Shown here piece after piece: positions 20,930 to 32,345 of a DNA stretch of 64,000 nt. A program made the translations under genes and the position numbers. Source of the stretch: Fragum whitleyi (taxonomy: Eukaryota; Mollusca; Bivalvia; Cardiida; Cardiidae); the NCBI GenBank assembly GCA_948146395.1, contig OX411545.1, positions 17,790,026 to 17,854,025 of the forward strand, written 5' to 3'. Position 1 is the stretch's first letter. Each line of letters opens with the position of its first letter. The notes beneath the pieces were generated by a model, which was given only the letters and a program-made list of their open reading frames with translations, was not told the DNA's origin and searched no databases.

Positions 20930-22325
20930 TATTAAATGTTCAAGTAGTGGAAATATATATTCCAGATGCTTGATTACCACGTGAATGCGACTTGTTTCTT
21001 TTTGACAAAAATATTGATGTAGGAAAGAAATAAAGGATTTTTGTCAACATGCCTACTAAAACTAGATAAGTCAGGGAAGATCGATGTACAAATTATGTGG
21101 ATAAGATGACAAAGCATACGTCGACATGACATATTTTAAAATAATGATGCACTAACTTATGTCGGAAAGATTAGTTACGTAGACAACCGGTAGAGTTAAT
21201 TTTCTTTTGTTATCATGACAAGTCGACTTACCTGAAGTCGACTTTATCATTTTATCAGGGTGTACCATATGCGTTTCCATATATACCGTCAAGAATACAT
21301 ATATTAGGTAAACAAGGCGAGGTTATGGAAACGTATATGGTACACCCTGATGATGTCATTGGATGCGAAGATGATCACACCAAGTTGTCATAAAATTTAA
21401 AGAATAATATGATAATTTGATCATGACGTATTAACAGAACACGATTTGTTGTCTTAATCTGATCATTACTCAATAACAGAACTCGACTTGTCGTCTTAAA
21501 ATAAAACGACATAACTACATAATAACGTATTTTGTAAAAACTGCTATGTTGACTATGCTCGTTGTTTATGGCTTTATGACTTGCTATAGGTCGAGATGTC
21601 GGATTTAACTGCCTTGTCATTTTTTGTTTTAGACGACAAGAACAGATCATGACAATATATTCATGTCATTGAAAACTGACATTATCATATTAGGTGTTAG
21701 TTCCCATGTCGACTTATCAAATTATGTTGACTTTTGTCTTTATATTGATTTTTACTTCAATTTCATCGCGACTTATTTATATAAACAAGTCACGTCGACG
21801 TATATTATGACAATATTCGTTGTTGATGGCGGTATTAAATGTTCAAGTAGTGGAAATATATATTCCAGATGCTTGATTACCACGTGAATGCGACTTGTTT
21901 CTTTTTGACAAAAATATTGATGTAGGAAAGAAATAAAGGATTTTTGTCAACATGCCTACTAAAACTAGATAAGTCAGGGAAGATCGATGTACAAATTATG
22001 TGGATAAGATGACAAAGCATACGTCGACATGACATATTTTAAAATAATGATGCACTAACTTATGTCGGAAAGATTAGTTACGTAGACAACCGGTAGAGTT
22101 AATTTTCTTTTGTTATCATGACAAGTCGACTTACCTGAAGTCGACTTTATCATTTTATCAGGGTGTACCATATGCGTTTCCATACGAGGTATATATGTAC
22201 TTGTCATCGTAATTTGGACAACTTGCCGATTTGTTTGCATCTTAGGAGACTAGTATATGTCTTCACCAGGGGGTACATACTCGCTTCGGTAATCAAGTCA
22301 GAAACGGTCAACATGGAACCTCTGA
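20930..22325 (+). repeat. R1 repeat, locus 2, with 352-bp direct duplication
   Basis: 20930-21281 and 21833-22184 appear identical (offset 903 bp). Between them, 21324-21833 matches 3538-4046 of locus 1. The two inverted copies of the terminus agggtgtaccatatgcgttt (21258 and its inverse near 21327) face each other across a 43-bp spacer. Positions 22185-22310 resemble 3087-3190 (tatatgtacttgtcatcg). There is no coding evidence. Segment order differs between loci, pointing to recombination among copies. Confidence 0.8.
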
Positions 22326-22605
22326 CGCCGCCGTCATAGCGCAGTTGGTAGCGCGTCGGGCTGTCAATCTAGAGGTCCCTGGTTCGATCCCCGACGGCGA
22401 CACTCATTCTTTCCGACTATTTGTCTCTCACCAATGGTTTGATAATCGTAACCTATGTGAGATGGTAGCTGGAGGCCAGGAAAGGATGTGATGGTTGTAC
22501 TGGTGAGAGAAATAACAGGATTCCATTGTTAGGTGCTCCAGCAGCCGCGATACAACTGAAAAAAAAATTTGAAACCGGCGTTAAATTCCATTCAATCAAT
22601 TAATA
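22326..22605 (+). mobile_element. tRNA-derived SINE, full-length copy 2
   Basis: The head is gccgtcatagcgcagttgg (A-box agcgcagttggtagcg) with B-box ggttcgatcccc; ctgtcaa again sits at the anticodon loop. The body shares ctctcaccaatgg and ggttgtactggtgagaga with copy 1. The 3' end (ggcgttaaattccattcaat) matches copy 3 but not copy 1, so at least two subfamilies exist. The flanking repeat is gaacctctga/gaacctatga (one mismatch). Confidence 0.9.
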
Positions 22606-22702
22606 GAACCTATGATGACTAACTGTATGTATGGTCGTGGGTTCCAACAAAAAGAGTGTCCGTAACCGTAATAATTGTTGGTCCTGACCATTGCGTACAT
22701 TT

Positions 22703-23108
22703 ACTAACATCGTGAAATTGACATTCATCTCAAGCAAAATCATCCTAAATCCCTCACTCGGCGCTCCATAAATTGAATCCAAACGCTCGCTCAAATCGCT
22801 CAAAAGTGCTCCATAATTATTAAAAAAAAATGAAAACTTACATTCAGAATAAATACATATAGAAAAAAATCGCGATTCCCCTGAATTAATTGAAATTGTT
22901 AGCGTCTGATTGGTTCTTGAAGAAATGGGAAGCTATTTATAGATATTGTATACTTATTCCATTAAAGGGATTAGGTAATAAATATCGCTAATTTTGTTCA
23001 TGCTGAACAAAATTAGCGACATTAAGTTACCTCCTCAAAACCCATTCATCACACTAATTTAAATGATTCCAAAATCATTCACCTTGTCAATTTCACGATG
23101 TTGTTTAC
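22703..23108 (+). mobile_element. P1 element, full copy, core type A
   Basis: It runs from taacatcgtgaaattgacat to gtcaatttcacgatgttg. The core near 22985-23020 reads aattttgttcatgctgaaca then aaaattagcg. This copy is used as the plus reference. The internal 67-codon ORF is fortuitous. Confidence 0.85.
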
Positions 23109-23419
23109 TATACATGATCAATGGCCATAAGGAAGGCATAACGATGCCATGAAAAACGGCGGACAAACACATCGTTAATAAAGGCACAAAGATTTATTCC
23201 CAATAAGCCAATAACATTCAAGAGGTATATGCTCTCCTCTGGTTGTTTCCGAGGTCTTGATTTAATTTAGCTCACAAATATAGCCGGCCAAAGAAGGTAG
23301 GGTGTTAGCAAAGAGTACATGTGGCTACATTTCAAGGGGAGAGGAATGTCTCTACCAAAGAACGCAGACCTTTATATACCCACGACAGTAGAAAAAAAGA
23401 AAGTTGTGGATCCTTTTGA
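23109..23419. other. Spacer, no gene seen
   Basis: No ORF, known repeat or RNA is recognised. Confidence 0.35.
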
Positions 23420-23545
23420 ACAATTTTGAAGCGTTTTGAACTGTTTTCGGAACATTTTGAGTTTTCGAGTGTTAGGAATTAATAAATGGAGCATCCAGCG
23501 AGTGATTTGGAATGGTTTGATCGAAATCAGTTTCAATTTCAAAAC
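23420..23545 (-). mobile_element. P1 terminal-half fragment
   Basis: It keeps the aattttgaagcgttttgaac to gagtgttaggaattaataaa part and a damaged terminus tttcaatttcaaaacg. The central hairpin and the other half are missing. Confidence 0.6.
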
Positions 23546-23855
23546 GCTACAATCTATTCCCCTTTCCTAGTCGACATTCGTGGTCCAAATAAGCTAATGA
23601 ATAAAAAACAAAACAGTTGTGCATAGCTTTTTAATTCTTAATGATTTCGATAATTCAAATGAAACAGTTACATCGAGGAATCGATATTTACAAAAGATTG
23701 TGTATTGTTACAACTAAGGCATGCAGATTCAGTCTTTAAAATTTCTATGAGAAAAACTGATCTTAACCAAATAAAAGAAGCATATAAAATAATCATCAAG
23801 CCAATCTTTGTGAGCTGAAAAAAACCACGCCCAAATCTAGATGAGGCAAAGATCA

Positions 23856-24076
23856 GGGGCCTGTTTTACTAAACATCTTACGATCATTTTTTGCGTAAGT
23901 CAAAAATTAAAGTTGCTTCTACAGTAGTAACTAAATATGGAATTATGCCATGCGATATCTCTTTGGAATCGTCTTTTACTGCAAGGCAGAAAATAATAAT
24001 TAATGAAAACACCAGGTACGATTAATGATTTTGACTTACGACCGATTTTTCGTGAGAAGTTTTGTAAAAGGGGCTC
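23856..24076. mobile_element. P4 inverted-repeat element, copy 1
   Basis: The end GGGGCCTGTTTTACTAAA with cttacgatcattttttgcgt pairs with ttttgtaaaaggggctcc and acgaccgatttttcgtga. The second copy is at 51088-51330. Its internal hairpin is half lost here: ggaatcgtctttt remains without the return arm. Confidence 0.75.
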
Positions 24077-24319
24077 CTGTTTGTCTGAAACATATTCGAT
24101 GAACAGATTTTATATCATATATTCTTAATTAATTATTTTTATTCCAGGCATCGGCATATCCCTCTTAATACCGTGTCGTCCGACTTTAGTACTGTTTTTG
24201 TGGACATGATCTCTCGTAATGGCTGTTCGATAAAGAATACATGAATAGATATTAGAGAAAGAAATTTTTATAGAAACATAACAAGTAGACATAATTTAGA
24301 CCGGCAATAATAATTTCAG

Positions 24320-24405
24320 CATGAGCGTTACATTTCCAACAAAGTCACAATTAATGCGCGACGTTGAGACTCCGATCAGCGTGTGAATTCGCCCAGCCTG
24401 ACAAC
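24320..24405. mobile_element. P8 fragment
   Basis: It carries cgttacatttccaacaaa and the gactccgatcagc...cagcctgac core typical of P8 (copies at 35911 and 51433). It abuts a P1 element. Confidence 0.5.
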
Positions 24406-24410
24406 AATAA

Positions 24411-24832
24411 GTAACATCGTGAAATTGCAACTCCGTCCGATCAAAACAATTTAATTCTAACTCACTCACACAGCGCTCAAACAATTCATTCCAAAAAGTC
24501 ACTCACTCAAACCATTCAAAATGCTCTGAAATCATTAAGACTCGTTCAAAACGATAAACATTTGATTGAAATAAATCGAATTGTTCAACGTTTTCTTTTT
24601 GCTGGTGTGGACTGTTTTATAGCGACTGCTTGGTATATGTAGACACTCACATTGGAAAGTACGTAGATTCTTAAAATGGGGGCAAAAGTTATCTATAATT
24701 TCGTCCAATTTGGACGAAATCATCGATAATTTATTATCTCCCTTTCATTTCATTCAAAACTCGCTCCACACACTCGATCAATATTAATCCGAAATCAATC
24801 AACTTTATCAATTACACGATGTTCTTAACAGT
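24411..24832 (+). mobile_element. P1 element, full copy, core type B
   Basis: Ends are gtaacatcgtgaaattg and acgatgttcttaacagta. The core at about 24698-24722 is atttcgtccaatttggacga, a perfect palindrome that differs from type A at paired positions. Confidence 0.85.
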
Positions 24833-24892
24833 ACCTACATGTTCAATAAAAAGCTACGGATCAATTGTCTCTGCTTACAATCACAGAACATT

Positions 24893-25143
24893 TGTGACCC
24901 GTCACCATCTGGGAACTCCGTAAAATAAAGATTAGAAAAAAGAGATTGGTTCAAGTATAGGCAAACTAGATGTAGCATTTCTGAATTCTTTCAGAAGGGA
25001 GGTAGATAATGATTATTTATTCAGGAAATTGGTAAAAAAAATGCGAAAAGTTTTTACCCAAGTCAGCCTGCGCAGTCCGCGCTGTCTGATTATGGAAGAC
25101 ACTTTACGCGCTTCCCAGGTGGTCTTTTTCGCATGACGGGTCA
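24893..25143. mobile_element. P2 inverted-repeat element
   Basis: P2 ends are TGTGACCCGTCA and TGACGGGTCA with gaaaa/ttttc just inside. The internal hairpin is agtcagcctgcgcagtccgc with gctgtctga. About 250-270 bp, seven copies in the window, no ORF. Confidence 0.8.
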
Positions 25144-26225
25144 AATATTTGATTTCATTGTACGGCCATCTGACTGCTTGAATGTCTGCCAATCACATAC
25201 ACGTGATTTTTTCGAATTGTATCGCATAGGTCCATTTCGTGCAACATATATAGGCGTATTTTGTAAACTGAGCTCTGACGTAGGCGCTGAGTCCATTATA
25301 AAAGGTAAATCGGGTATAATTAAAAAGCAAATGATAGGAATTTAACCTAACCCCTTCACTGTAATTATGAAAGTACATGTTTGAGTTAACCTTACGTTCT
25401 AAGACAAGCAATAAGGTTGGTTTACAAGGTAAATTGTAAACTTTATTAATGCGCTAATTAAACCTGTTTTAATCTATTTCGATCAAATGGAACGATAATC
25501 TAACAGTAAAAAGTTGATTTCACGGCTCACCGCGCAAAATGTACCTACAGCTTCCAGTATTCCGTGTTTATACATTTATATACCTTGGTTTATTTGACCC
25601 GGTTTTGACCTCTGTGGAAAATGCTTAAATGACAATTACCGACATATTTTATCAAATAACAAACTTTATATTACATTCAATACCGTTTGTTTTTCATTCC
25701 TATGAAAACACGTGCAAAGCCGAGTAGGAATAATCAAATTTTATCATCGAAATAGCAGGGGTCAGATTCGGGTCAATAAAACCGCTCTATACGCACATTT
25801 AACAGGCCACATAGAACTTCACAATTGTAGAAATTCTGTCATCAGGCTGATTTCAGATTGTGCCTTACACATTTGATACCCTAAGACATTGAGCCGACCA
25901 TGTGAAATAAGGAGACTTTAAACAGACAAACGTTTTCATTTCAATACACGTGTGTATTTATTTCATCCCTGGTAAATTTCTTGTGCAAGGCAGATCACCA
26001 ATTTGCGATCGTTTCTGCCTTGTATGCACGAGTTATTTCCCTTAATAGAATTAAGCCACTAATTTGAAATAAAATAAATATAAAAAGGAGGTCGATATTT
26101 TCTAAAATTTCTTTTAAAAATCCATTTGTTGATCATGGATTACCACTTTTATATCCGATTTTAGTTTTGCCAATTATAATTCATAATACATCAGCAAAGT
26201 GTTGCTAAAAGTTTCGAGCCTAGTC
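25144..26225. other. AT-rich spacer, no gene seen
   Basis: Short overlapping ORFs at 25133-25411 on both strands look fortuitous. No splice-linked exon or repeat is recognised. Confidence 0.4.
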
Positions 26226-26650
26226 TGCCCGCATTCGGAACACCACTCGGCCAATCTCAAGATCAACCTCGGATGTACATAGGCGGACTATTTTTAAAAA
26301 AAATACGGGAAAACCCTGGATAATCTCGATGACGTCAGTTAAAATGGCGTTAAGCCGCGAAACTTCGAGTGAAACAAAACCGACGTCACCAACGCTACTC
26401 GTTTAAAAAAACGGCTGAAAATCTTAAATTTTGAGAATGATTCGTCATTCTCAAAAATTAAGATTTTTCAGCCCTTATTTATTATAAGAAATATTAATCT
26501 AAAGATAGCGCGATCCGCTAGTTTTTCTTACATTGTTTCCGCCTAACAAAATGCACAATTTTGTTACATACCCATCCGCCATACATACATCCGAGGTCTG
26601 GTGTAGTTTACGGAAATGGCCGAGTGATGTTCCGAATGAGTGTGCCCGTC
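26226..26650 (+). mobile_element. P3 inverted-repeat element, copy 1
   Basis: cattcggaacaccactcggc near 26232 pairs with ggccgagtgatgttccgaat ending 26637. The internal perfect hairpin is ttgagaatgattcgtcattc with tcaaaaattaagatttttca. The inner segment caacctcggatgtacatagg is mirrored by tacatccgaggtctgg. The same element lies inverted at 35441. Confidence 0.8.
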
Positions 26651-26690
26651 CATATATATGAATAGCTACATTTATATTGAGATTAGCCCC

Positions 26691-26815
26691 GCGTTCAGGA
26701 TGACAACACGGTACAAACTGTTTTCAAATTATATCCCACTTCGCACATAAATTAATAATTTGAAAACAGTTTGTGCACGCCGTTTATCAATCCCTAACGC
26801 AGGATAGGGTTTTAG
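26691..26815. mobile_element. P5 short hairpin element, diverged copy
   Basis: acaaactgttttcaaattat (26715) pairs with ataatttgaaaacagtttgt. The outer end gcgttcaggatgac matches the P5 termini at 30688 and 33981. Confidence 0.6.
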
Positions 26816-27020
26816 TTTAATTCTTCTACGAAAAACAATTGTGTATTGTTTGTAATTATCTTTTTTTATTTCTGCAATGAATACTTAAAATCGGTTTCGG
26901 CGATGAATTCATACTTGCTATATTATTCGTGAATGATTTGACGCGCGAATCAAAGAATTTCGATTAAATTCGGTACATTTTTGAAGAAAAGGGTAACAAT
27001 TAAACAAGTTCTCTAATGAA

Positions 27021-27268
27021 TATGTGAGCCGTCACACTAAAGAAATATCAAAGAATATTTCGAAAATAGCGATTGGTCCTAGTACAGGTCAATCGGAGAT
27101 CGAATTTCATAATTTCTCTGACAGTATGGAAGTATGACCGTTCTAGATTCAGAAAATCAGTCAAGTGCATAAAGTTTAGACCCTAGTCAATCGATACAAT
27201 CCGCGCGGTCTGGCTAGAGTAGATACCTTACACACTTCAAAAATGTCATTTTCGCCTGACGGGTCATA
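27021..27268. mobile_element. P2 inverted-repeat element
   Basis: tatgtgagccgtcacac pairs with cgcctgacgggtcata. The hairpin ccctagtcaatcgatacaat with ccgcgcggtctggctag is weaker than in other copies. Confidence 0.7.
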
Positions 27269-27780
27269 AAAATGATATCTCAGTTACACTCATAACAAAA
27301 GTTACACGAAAGTGGCCTGCTTAACATTAAGCTATGAGTCCAGTTATCATTTCTAACTTACCACGAGTTAGATGTTCATGAGCTAGCTTTCGAAAAGCAA
27401 CTTTTTGTCTAGAAATTGAGACACATCACGCAAAAAAGCGTTGTTGAGTTGAGAACGAAGGCTTATTGGGTCGCATTTGTTTGCTCAATTCAAATTTTCT
27501 GAATGTAAAATAGATATCAATTATAACGATGTGTTTATTTCCGAAGAAATAGCTCTAAAAGACATTTACTTCATCTGAAATATGTTTCCACGGAGATTTG
27601 AAATAATGATTTAGGATAAAGGAGTTGGTTTTAGCTTGACAAATATTAGCAGACTACTGTTGACCTATAATCGTTGGTAACAGTCGAATATACTTCATTG
27701 CATGAACGGGAAGACTAACTCGTGATATTAAAGCCTTTTGAATATGCAAAATACAGTATGAAGTTACCCATCTTTTTTAC
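27269..27780. other. Spacer, no gene seen
   Basis: No ORF, RNA gene or repeat family member is recognised. Confidence 0.35.
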
Positions 27781-28199
27781 AGTTATTAACATTGCGAAAT
27801 TGACATTCAATGAATTCACAACAGTCATCACAATCAACCCCGTCCCCTCAAAAGAGCTCCGAAATCGTTCAAAAACACACCAAAATCGCTCAAAAACAGT
27901 TCGAAATCATCCCCCCCCCCCAAAATCGGAATCGTTGAAATCATTGCCCGATTTTATTGGCTGCATGATTTGGATTTTAAGAAGTTAAATCGATCCGAAA
28001 AATACACAAACAGATTACATAGATTTTTTTTAAAGGGAGGTAATAAAATACCGCTCATTACGCCCAATTGGACGAAATGAGCAATATCATACTACCCTCT
28101 ACAATTTCATTCATAAGTCGCTCCTCACATTCATACAAGTCCATTGCGAAACCATTCATATATCATTCACCTTGTCAATTTCACTGTGTTATTGACTGT
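27781..28199 (+). mobile_element. P1 element with C11 tract, core type B
   Basis: It runs from attaacattgcgaaattgac to gtcaatttcactgtgttatt. The core at about 28058-28079 is ttacgcccaattggacgaaa. A run of 11 C at 27911-27921 has expanded in the left half. Confidence 0.8.
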
Positions 28200-28530
28200 C
28201 GATTTTTTTCCGCAAAAATGGTACTGTTCCAGCTATACGAGTTTTCATGTTTATTTCAAATGGCAAGGTGTATGAAGACTAAATCTAAGTAACATGTGCT
28301 TTAACTGTATGTACAAGGATACAATGAATTATAATCAAATCAAAATTTTGATAATACAAATATCCAAAAATTAAAACAAAAATGACACAAAAACACATGA
28401 TAATAAACAAAAAACCAAACGCAAGAAGGAAATTATAATCCGCAAAATAACGTGACTCGACTATGGCATGTGAGCAAATATCGTTAACACGAAATAAACA
28501 CGTCCGTAAAACGTCACCTTCCGCATTTTA
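28200..28530. other. Spacer downstream of the Ly6 gene
   Basis: It may hold the 3' UTR of the minus-strand Ly6 gene. No clear AATAAA signal was fixed. Confidence 0.35.
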
Positions 28531-31500
28531 TCACCGTATATACTTTCTAATAAAACAAACGATCACAGACGCACAAAGAACATAAAAGTTGGAAATGTTA
28601 GTCGTTGCTAGGTTACATCCGTCGAAATCGCAGGTTTCTAGGCAACCCTCAATATTTTCGACCTTGTTTCCCACTTCAAATTGAATGAGTCCGCAGTGGC
28701 TCCCCCAATCGTCGACGGCGCAATGTCGAACAACAATACTGCTTCCATCTTCTGTGAAAAGAAATGAAAATCATGGTGAATGTATTATGTTAGAGCTGCG
28801 ACTGAATTTAGATCAAACTCAAACTAAATGATTAAGTGAAAAAATGTTTATAAAGCTGTTAATTGCACTATTTCTATAATTCCAGTCAACATATATATTC
28901 CCTCTTTTGTAAATGTGTATTTTTGATCTAATTCTCATGATTAATTTACAACTTGTTGTTTAATGTTCGGCTGTTCTTTTCCTTTTTTACGTTTCATTCA
29001 TATTTACATGTATATACATGTATATCTATGTATATCTATGTATATGGTCTAAGGCAACTAGCTTTGCCGATATTTTGCCAATAAAGATTTGAACTTTGAA
29101 CTTGATGTAAAGTAAGAAACATCGTGAAATAGACAAGTTAAGTGGCGAAGCAATGTCAACGCTTTTTGGACGGTTCCATATAATTTCGGGGCGTTTCTAA
29201 TTACAGTTCATATTGCTCGAGCGACCACGTCTATAAAGCGACCAATTTTATCTAGCGACCACCATAAAACGTCCCCTCAACGTAAGCAAAATCTCTGAAA
29301 AAGAGGACATTCTTAACGAAAAGTTGTTTATTGTTGAATCTTATGTTGGTTGGAACCATTAGAATCGTCTCAAAAAGACGATTCAAATGGGCTCGAGCAC
29401 GATAGGATTCAGTACGACTTGACCGAAAATCTTTAATTGCTATCAAAATGAACTGTCAAATTTTTCAATAGTATTTCGTATTAAGCGACCATTCCCATAA
29501 ACAACCGCTTTTTCGTGGTGCCTTAATTGGTCGCTTAACACAAGTTTACTGTAGTTTGAGCGAGTTTTTGGTATCAATGAATGTTGTGTGAGCATTTTAG
29601 AACTGCTTAGATGGAAAGGGATGCGTATCAGTTTCATGTTCGTAATTATGCCAACGGCATAGTGCAAAATCATAATATACGAGTACATATTGTGGTTTTT
29701 GAATCAAGTCATAGATGTTTTTGTGTAATAATCAGTCTTGTTACTTTTTTGGGCAGATAATGTTGTCGATATATAGTTGTAAATTCCGTGGTACATGACA
29801 GAAAATGGAGTTGTAGCAAAGAATAGTTTTACTTGGATCCGCTCCGGTCATGAATTACTTCCGAGGTCGGTGTACGTTAGAAAAAATGACATGCGCCTTT
29901 TGCCCCACTGTTTTTATTTTATTTATATCAATTATCAATTAATATTTAATATGAGGTCAGTAAATTGCAAGACCTCCGCTACGTTTCATGCATATGATTA
30001 AATGAAAAAACACATTCATTTTTGTGCAACGAAAATCGCTTGACCATAATAGATTAATCGATATAACTGAAAATCCTTACATGTTCAATGATTTTGGCTA
30101 TCAAGTCTATATAAACAGAACGCAAGAAAATGGCAGAAGAAACTATGCTTCTATAGGGATATAAACTTTATTGCGAACAAAGGTATCACATTAAACACGA
30201 AATCCATTATGAAAATTGTTTTAGTCTCGTCGTATTTAATTGCATATCAATTACGAGTTTTCTATTACGCAACAGGCAGTTGTGCTGGCAGACAATGAAA
30301 TTCTGATAGATCATATCAAATACACTTTATATATGTGACCCATCACGCGAAAAGGAACCATCTTGGAACTCTGTACAATGATTTAGTGAAAAAGAGATTA
30401 TGCCAAGCATGGGTCAACCAGAGGTCGCATTTAAAAAATTCTTTCGCTGGAAGGTAGATTGATCATTCTAGATTCAGAAAATAAGCACATTGCGAAAAGT
30501 TTCGACCCTAGTCAGTCTGCGCAATCCGCGCAGTCTGACTAGCGTCGACACTTTACGCGCTACCAAGATGGTCCTTTTTCGCATGACGGGTCACATATAC
30601 TTAGCACCAATAGAAAGGTACCGACCCAAAACACATTGGGATCTTCCGAATTTCAATATCAAATACAAAAGCTTTATGCTAAGCTGCCCTGTTTTCAGGA
30701 TTTAAAAACGTTTCACGAGCGCTTTGAGATGATACCCCGCTTTGAAATTGCACATACGTGCAAAGCGGGGTATCATTTTGAAAAGGCTTCGCTAACGTTT
30801 TCATCCTGAACGAAGGACAGGATATTTTTCTATGAATAAATATATACAAATAATAATATCGTGAAATGGTCAAGCTGAATGATCTTGGAATGATTTCAGA
30901 TTGATATTGAATGAGTGAAAGGAGCAAGTTTTGAAAGAAACTAAGGGGAGGTAAGAAAATATCGACAATTTCGTTCAAATTGGACGAAATTAACAGCGGC
31001 CTTCCGACGCTATGAAAAGGAATTGTGTATTCGTTTATTTTACGAATCTTTTTGCGTGTCGTTAAAAAAGACCGGTTTTCATAAGATTTTGTTTATGGAA
31101 AAACGTAGAATAATGATGGGAAAATTTCCTAACCTAGCCTCTTTTCAACAATTGATATCAATTCAATGACTGGATCATTGAGTTTCACAAATAGAATATG
31201 TTAAAATTGTTTTTCAATAAGGAGGGCTCAGTTGAAAATAACGAAAAACTGTTTTATTTGCATAGAAAATTGTCGATTTTTTAACCAAATAAAGATTCAA
31301 GAGGGCGATAGTGGCCCTAAATCGCTCACCTGAATGAACTATCGAAAATAGTTTAAAGTAGATTTAGAAAGGATGAAGAATCCTTACCAAATTCCAGGTC
31401 GATTGGGCAAAAAATGATGCCTCTACACTGCTTACAAGGTTCTTCTAAGATTTGACCCTGTGACCTCATTTTTGACCCCACTTGACCCAATTTCAAACTT

Positions 31501-32264
31501 GACCTAGATTTCATCAAGATGATCATTCTGACCAAATTTCAGGTTGATTGGGCACAAAATATGGCTTCTAGAGTGTCTACAAGGTTTTTCCAATATTTGA
31601 CCCTGTGACCTCATTTTTGACCCCACTTGACCCAATTTAAAACTTGTGCGAGATTTCATCAAAACAATTATTCGGACCAAATTTCAGGTTGATTGGGCAC
31701 AAAATATGGCTTCTAGAGTGTCTACAAGGTTTTTCTAAGATTTGACCCCGTGACCTCATTTTTGACCCCACTTGACCCAATTTCCAACTTGTCCGAGATT
31801 TCATCAAGACAATCATTCTGACCAAATTTCAGGTTGATCGGGCAATAAATGTGGCCTATAGAGTGTCTACAAGGTAAATGTTGACGACACACGACACACG
31901 ACACACGACGCACGACGGACGACGGACATCACTCGACCACAAAAGCTCAATTTGAAAAATGGCCATTTTAACTCAAGGACAGATACCTCTAGCATGAAAA
32001 AAAGCCCGGAAAGGTACCTCAACGTTGTGAAATGTCTTTAGTTCAAAACTTTTGCGAAATTATTACGGACCCACTATATGAAATAAGGTGTAAACAACCT
32101 ACCCCTGATTCCTTTCAATTTAATACAAAAATGGGCCTTCCAATAGCCGTCGTAACAGTTGCGTGATATCATGTGTTGCGTTGAGACGTCAGCCGAAAAC
32201 GTATCCTCGCAAAGTTTGGAGTTGCCACGCAACGAACTGCAATGATAACAGTCGATGGGAAACA
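28531..32264 (-). CDS. Ly6/uPAR three-finger protein (quiver/sleepless-like), last two exons
   Basis: Exon A is complement 32264-32103 and exon B complement 28751-28531, ending in TGA. They join in phase 1 (donor GTAGGT, acceptor ttttcacag), giving 125 complete codons plus the split codon from the missing upstream exon. The protein reads DCYHCSSLRGNSKLCEDTFS, then RNCYDGYWKAHFCIKLKG, RHCAVDDWGSHCGL, GCLETCDFDGCN. Ten cysteines and a final C-x4-CN motif are the signature of the three-finger fold. KLKG...VVRxC...DWGxHCG is typical of the quiver/sleepless group, GPI-anchored modulators of channels and receptors. The C-terminal 22 residues are hydrophobic (FYVLCASVIVCFI), fitting a GPI or membrane anchor. 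Exon A starts at phase 1 after tctcttttcag; the signal-peptide exon upstream was not found. The 3.35-kb intron holds P1, P2, P5 and P6 elements, a LINE tail and a tandem cassette. Confidence 0.88.
28960..29105 (+). mobile_element. Non-LTR retrotransposon 3' tail fragment
   Basis: ctaaggcaactagctttgcc, then aataaagatttgaactttga and acttgat, is the kind of 3' end seen in molluscan LINEs, with a TTTGAAC repeat tail. A short tatatctatgta repeat precedes it. There is no ORF. Confidence 0.6.
29117..29145 (-). mobile_element. P1 terminus, small fragment
   Basis: gaaacatcgtgaaatagaca followed by agttaa keeps only the outer P1 repeat. Confidence 0.4.
29200..29555. mobile_element. P6 inverted-repeat element, copy 1
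   Basis: ttacagttcatattgctcga with gcgaccac pairs with ggtcgcttaacacaagttta and ctgtag. The internal perfect hairpin is gaatcgtctcaaaaagacga with ttc. The second copy is at 39363. Confidence 0.7.
29556..30330. other. AT-rich spacer, no gene seen
   Basis: Only short ORFs. No repeat family is recognised. Confidence 0.35.
30331..30598. mobile_element. P2 inverted-repeat element, well preserved
   Basis: atatgtgacccatcacgcga with aaaaggaaccatcttgg pairs with accaagatggtcctttttcg with catgacgggtcacatat. The hairpin agtcagtctgcgcaatccgc with gcagtctgact is perfect apart from its loop. Confidence 0.85.
30688..30821. mobile_element. P5 short hairpin element
   Basis: gatgataccccgctttgaaa pairs with gcaaagcggggtatcatttt. 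The outer ends are cctgttttcagga and tcctgaacgaaggacagg. Confidence 0.75.
30854..30994 (-). mobile_element. P1 half element ending at the core, type B
   Basis: It runs from atatcgtgaaatggtcaagc through ggggaggtaagaaaatatcg to atttcgttcaaattggacga. The copy stops just past the central hairpin. Confidence 0.75.
31299..31956 (-). repeat. Inverted copy of the 145-bp cassette
   Basis: gacctcattt recurs at 31462, 31607 and 31752, exactly 145 bp apart, matching the 11560-12838 cassette in reverse. The tail agagggcgatagtggcccta is at the left, and the head (cgacacacgacgcacgacgg) near 31890-31920. The minus-strand 60-63-codon ORFs are monomer echoes. Confidence 0.85.
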
Positions 32265-32345
32265 CTGAAAAGAGACATATACAAAATCTTTATATAGAGA
32301 AATAAAATAGTGTCTAAATTATCAAGTTTTTCTGCCCTGAGTTCA

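Noticed and set aside
22327..22402. True tRNA gene
   Set aside because: It belongs to a full SINE with body and tail shared with two other copies.
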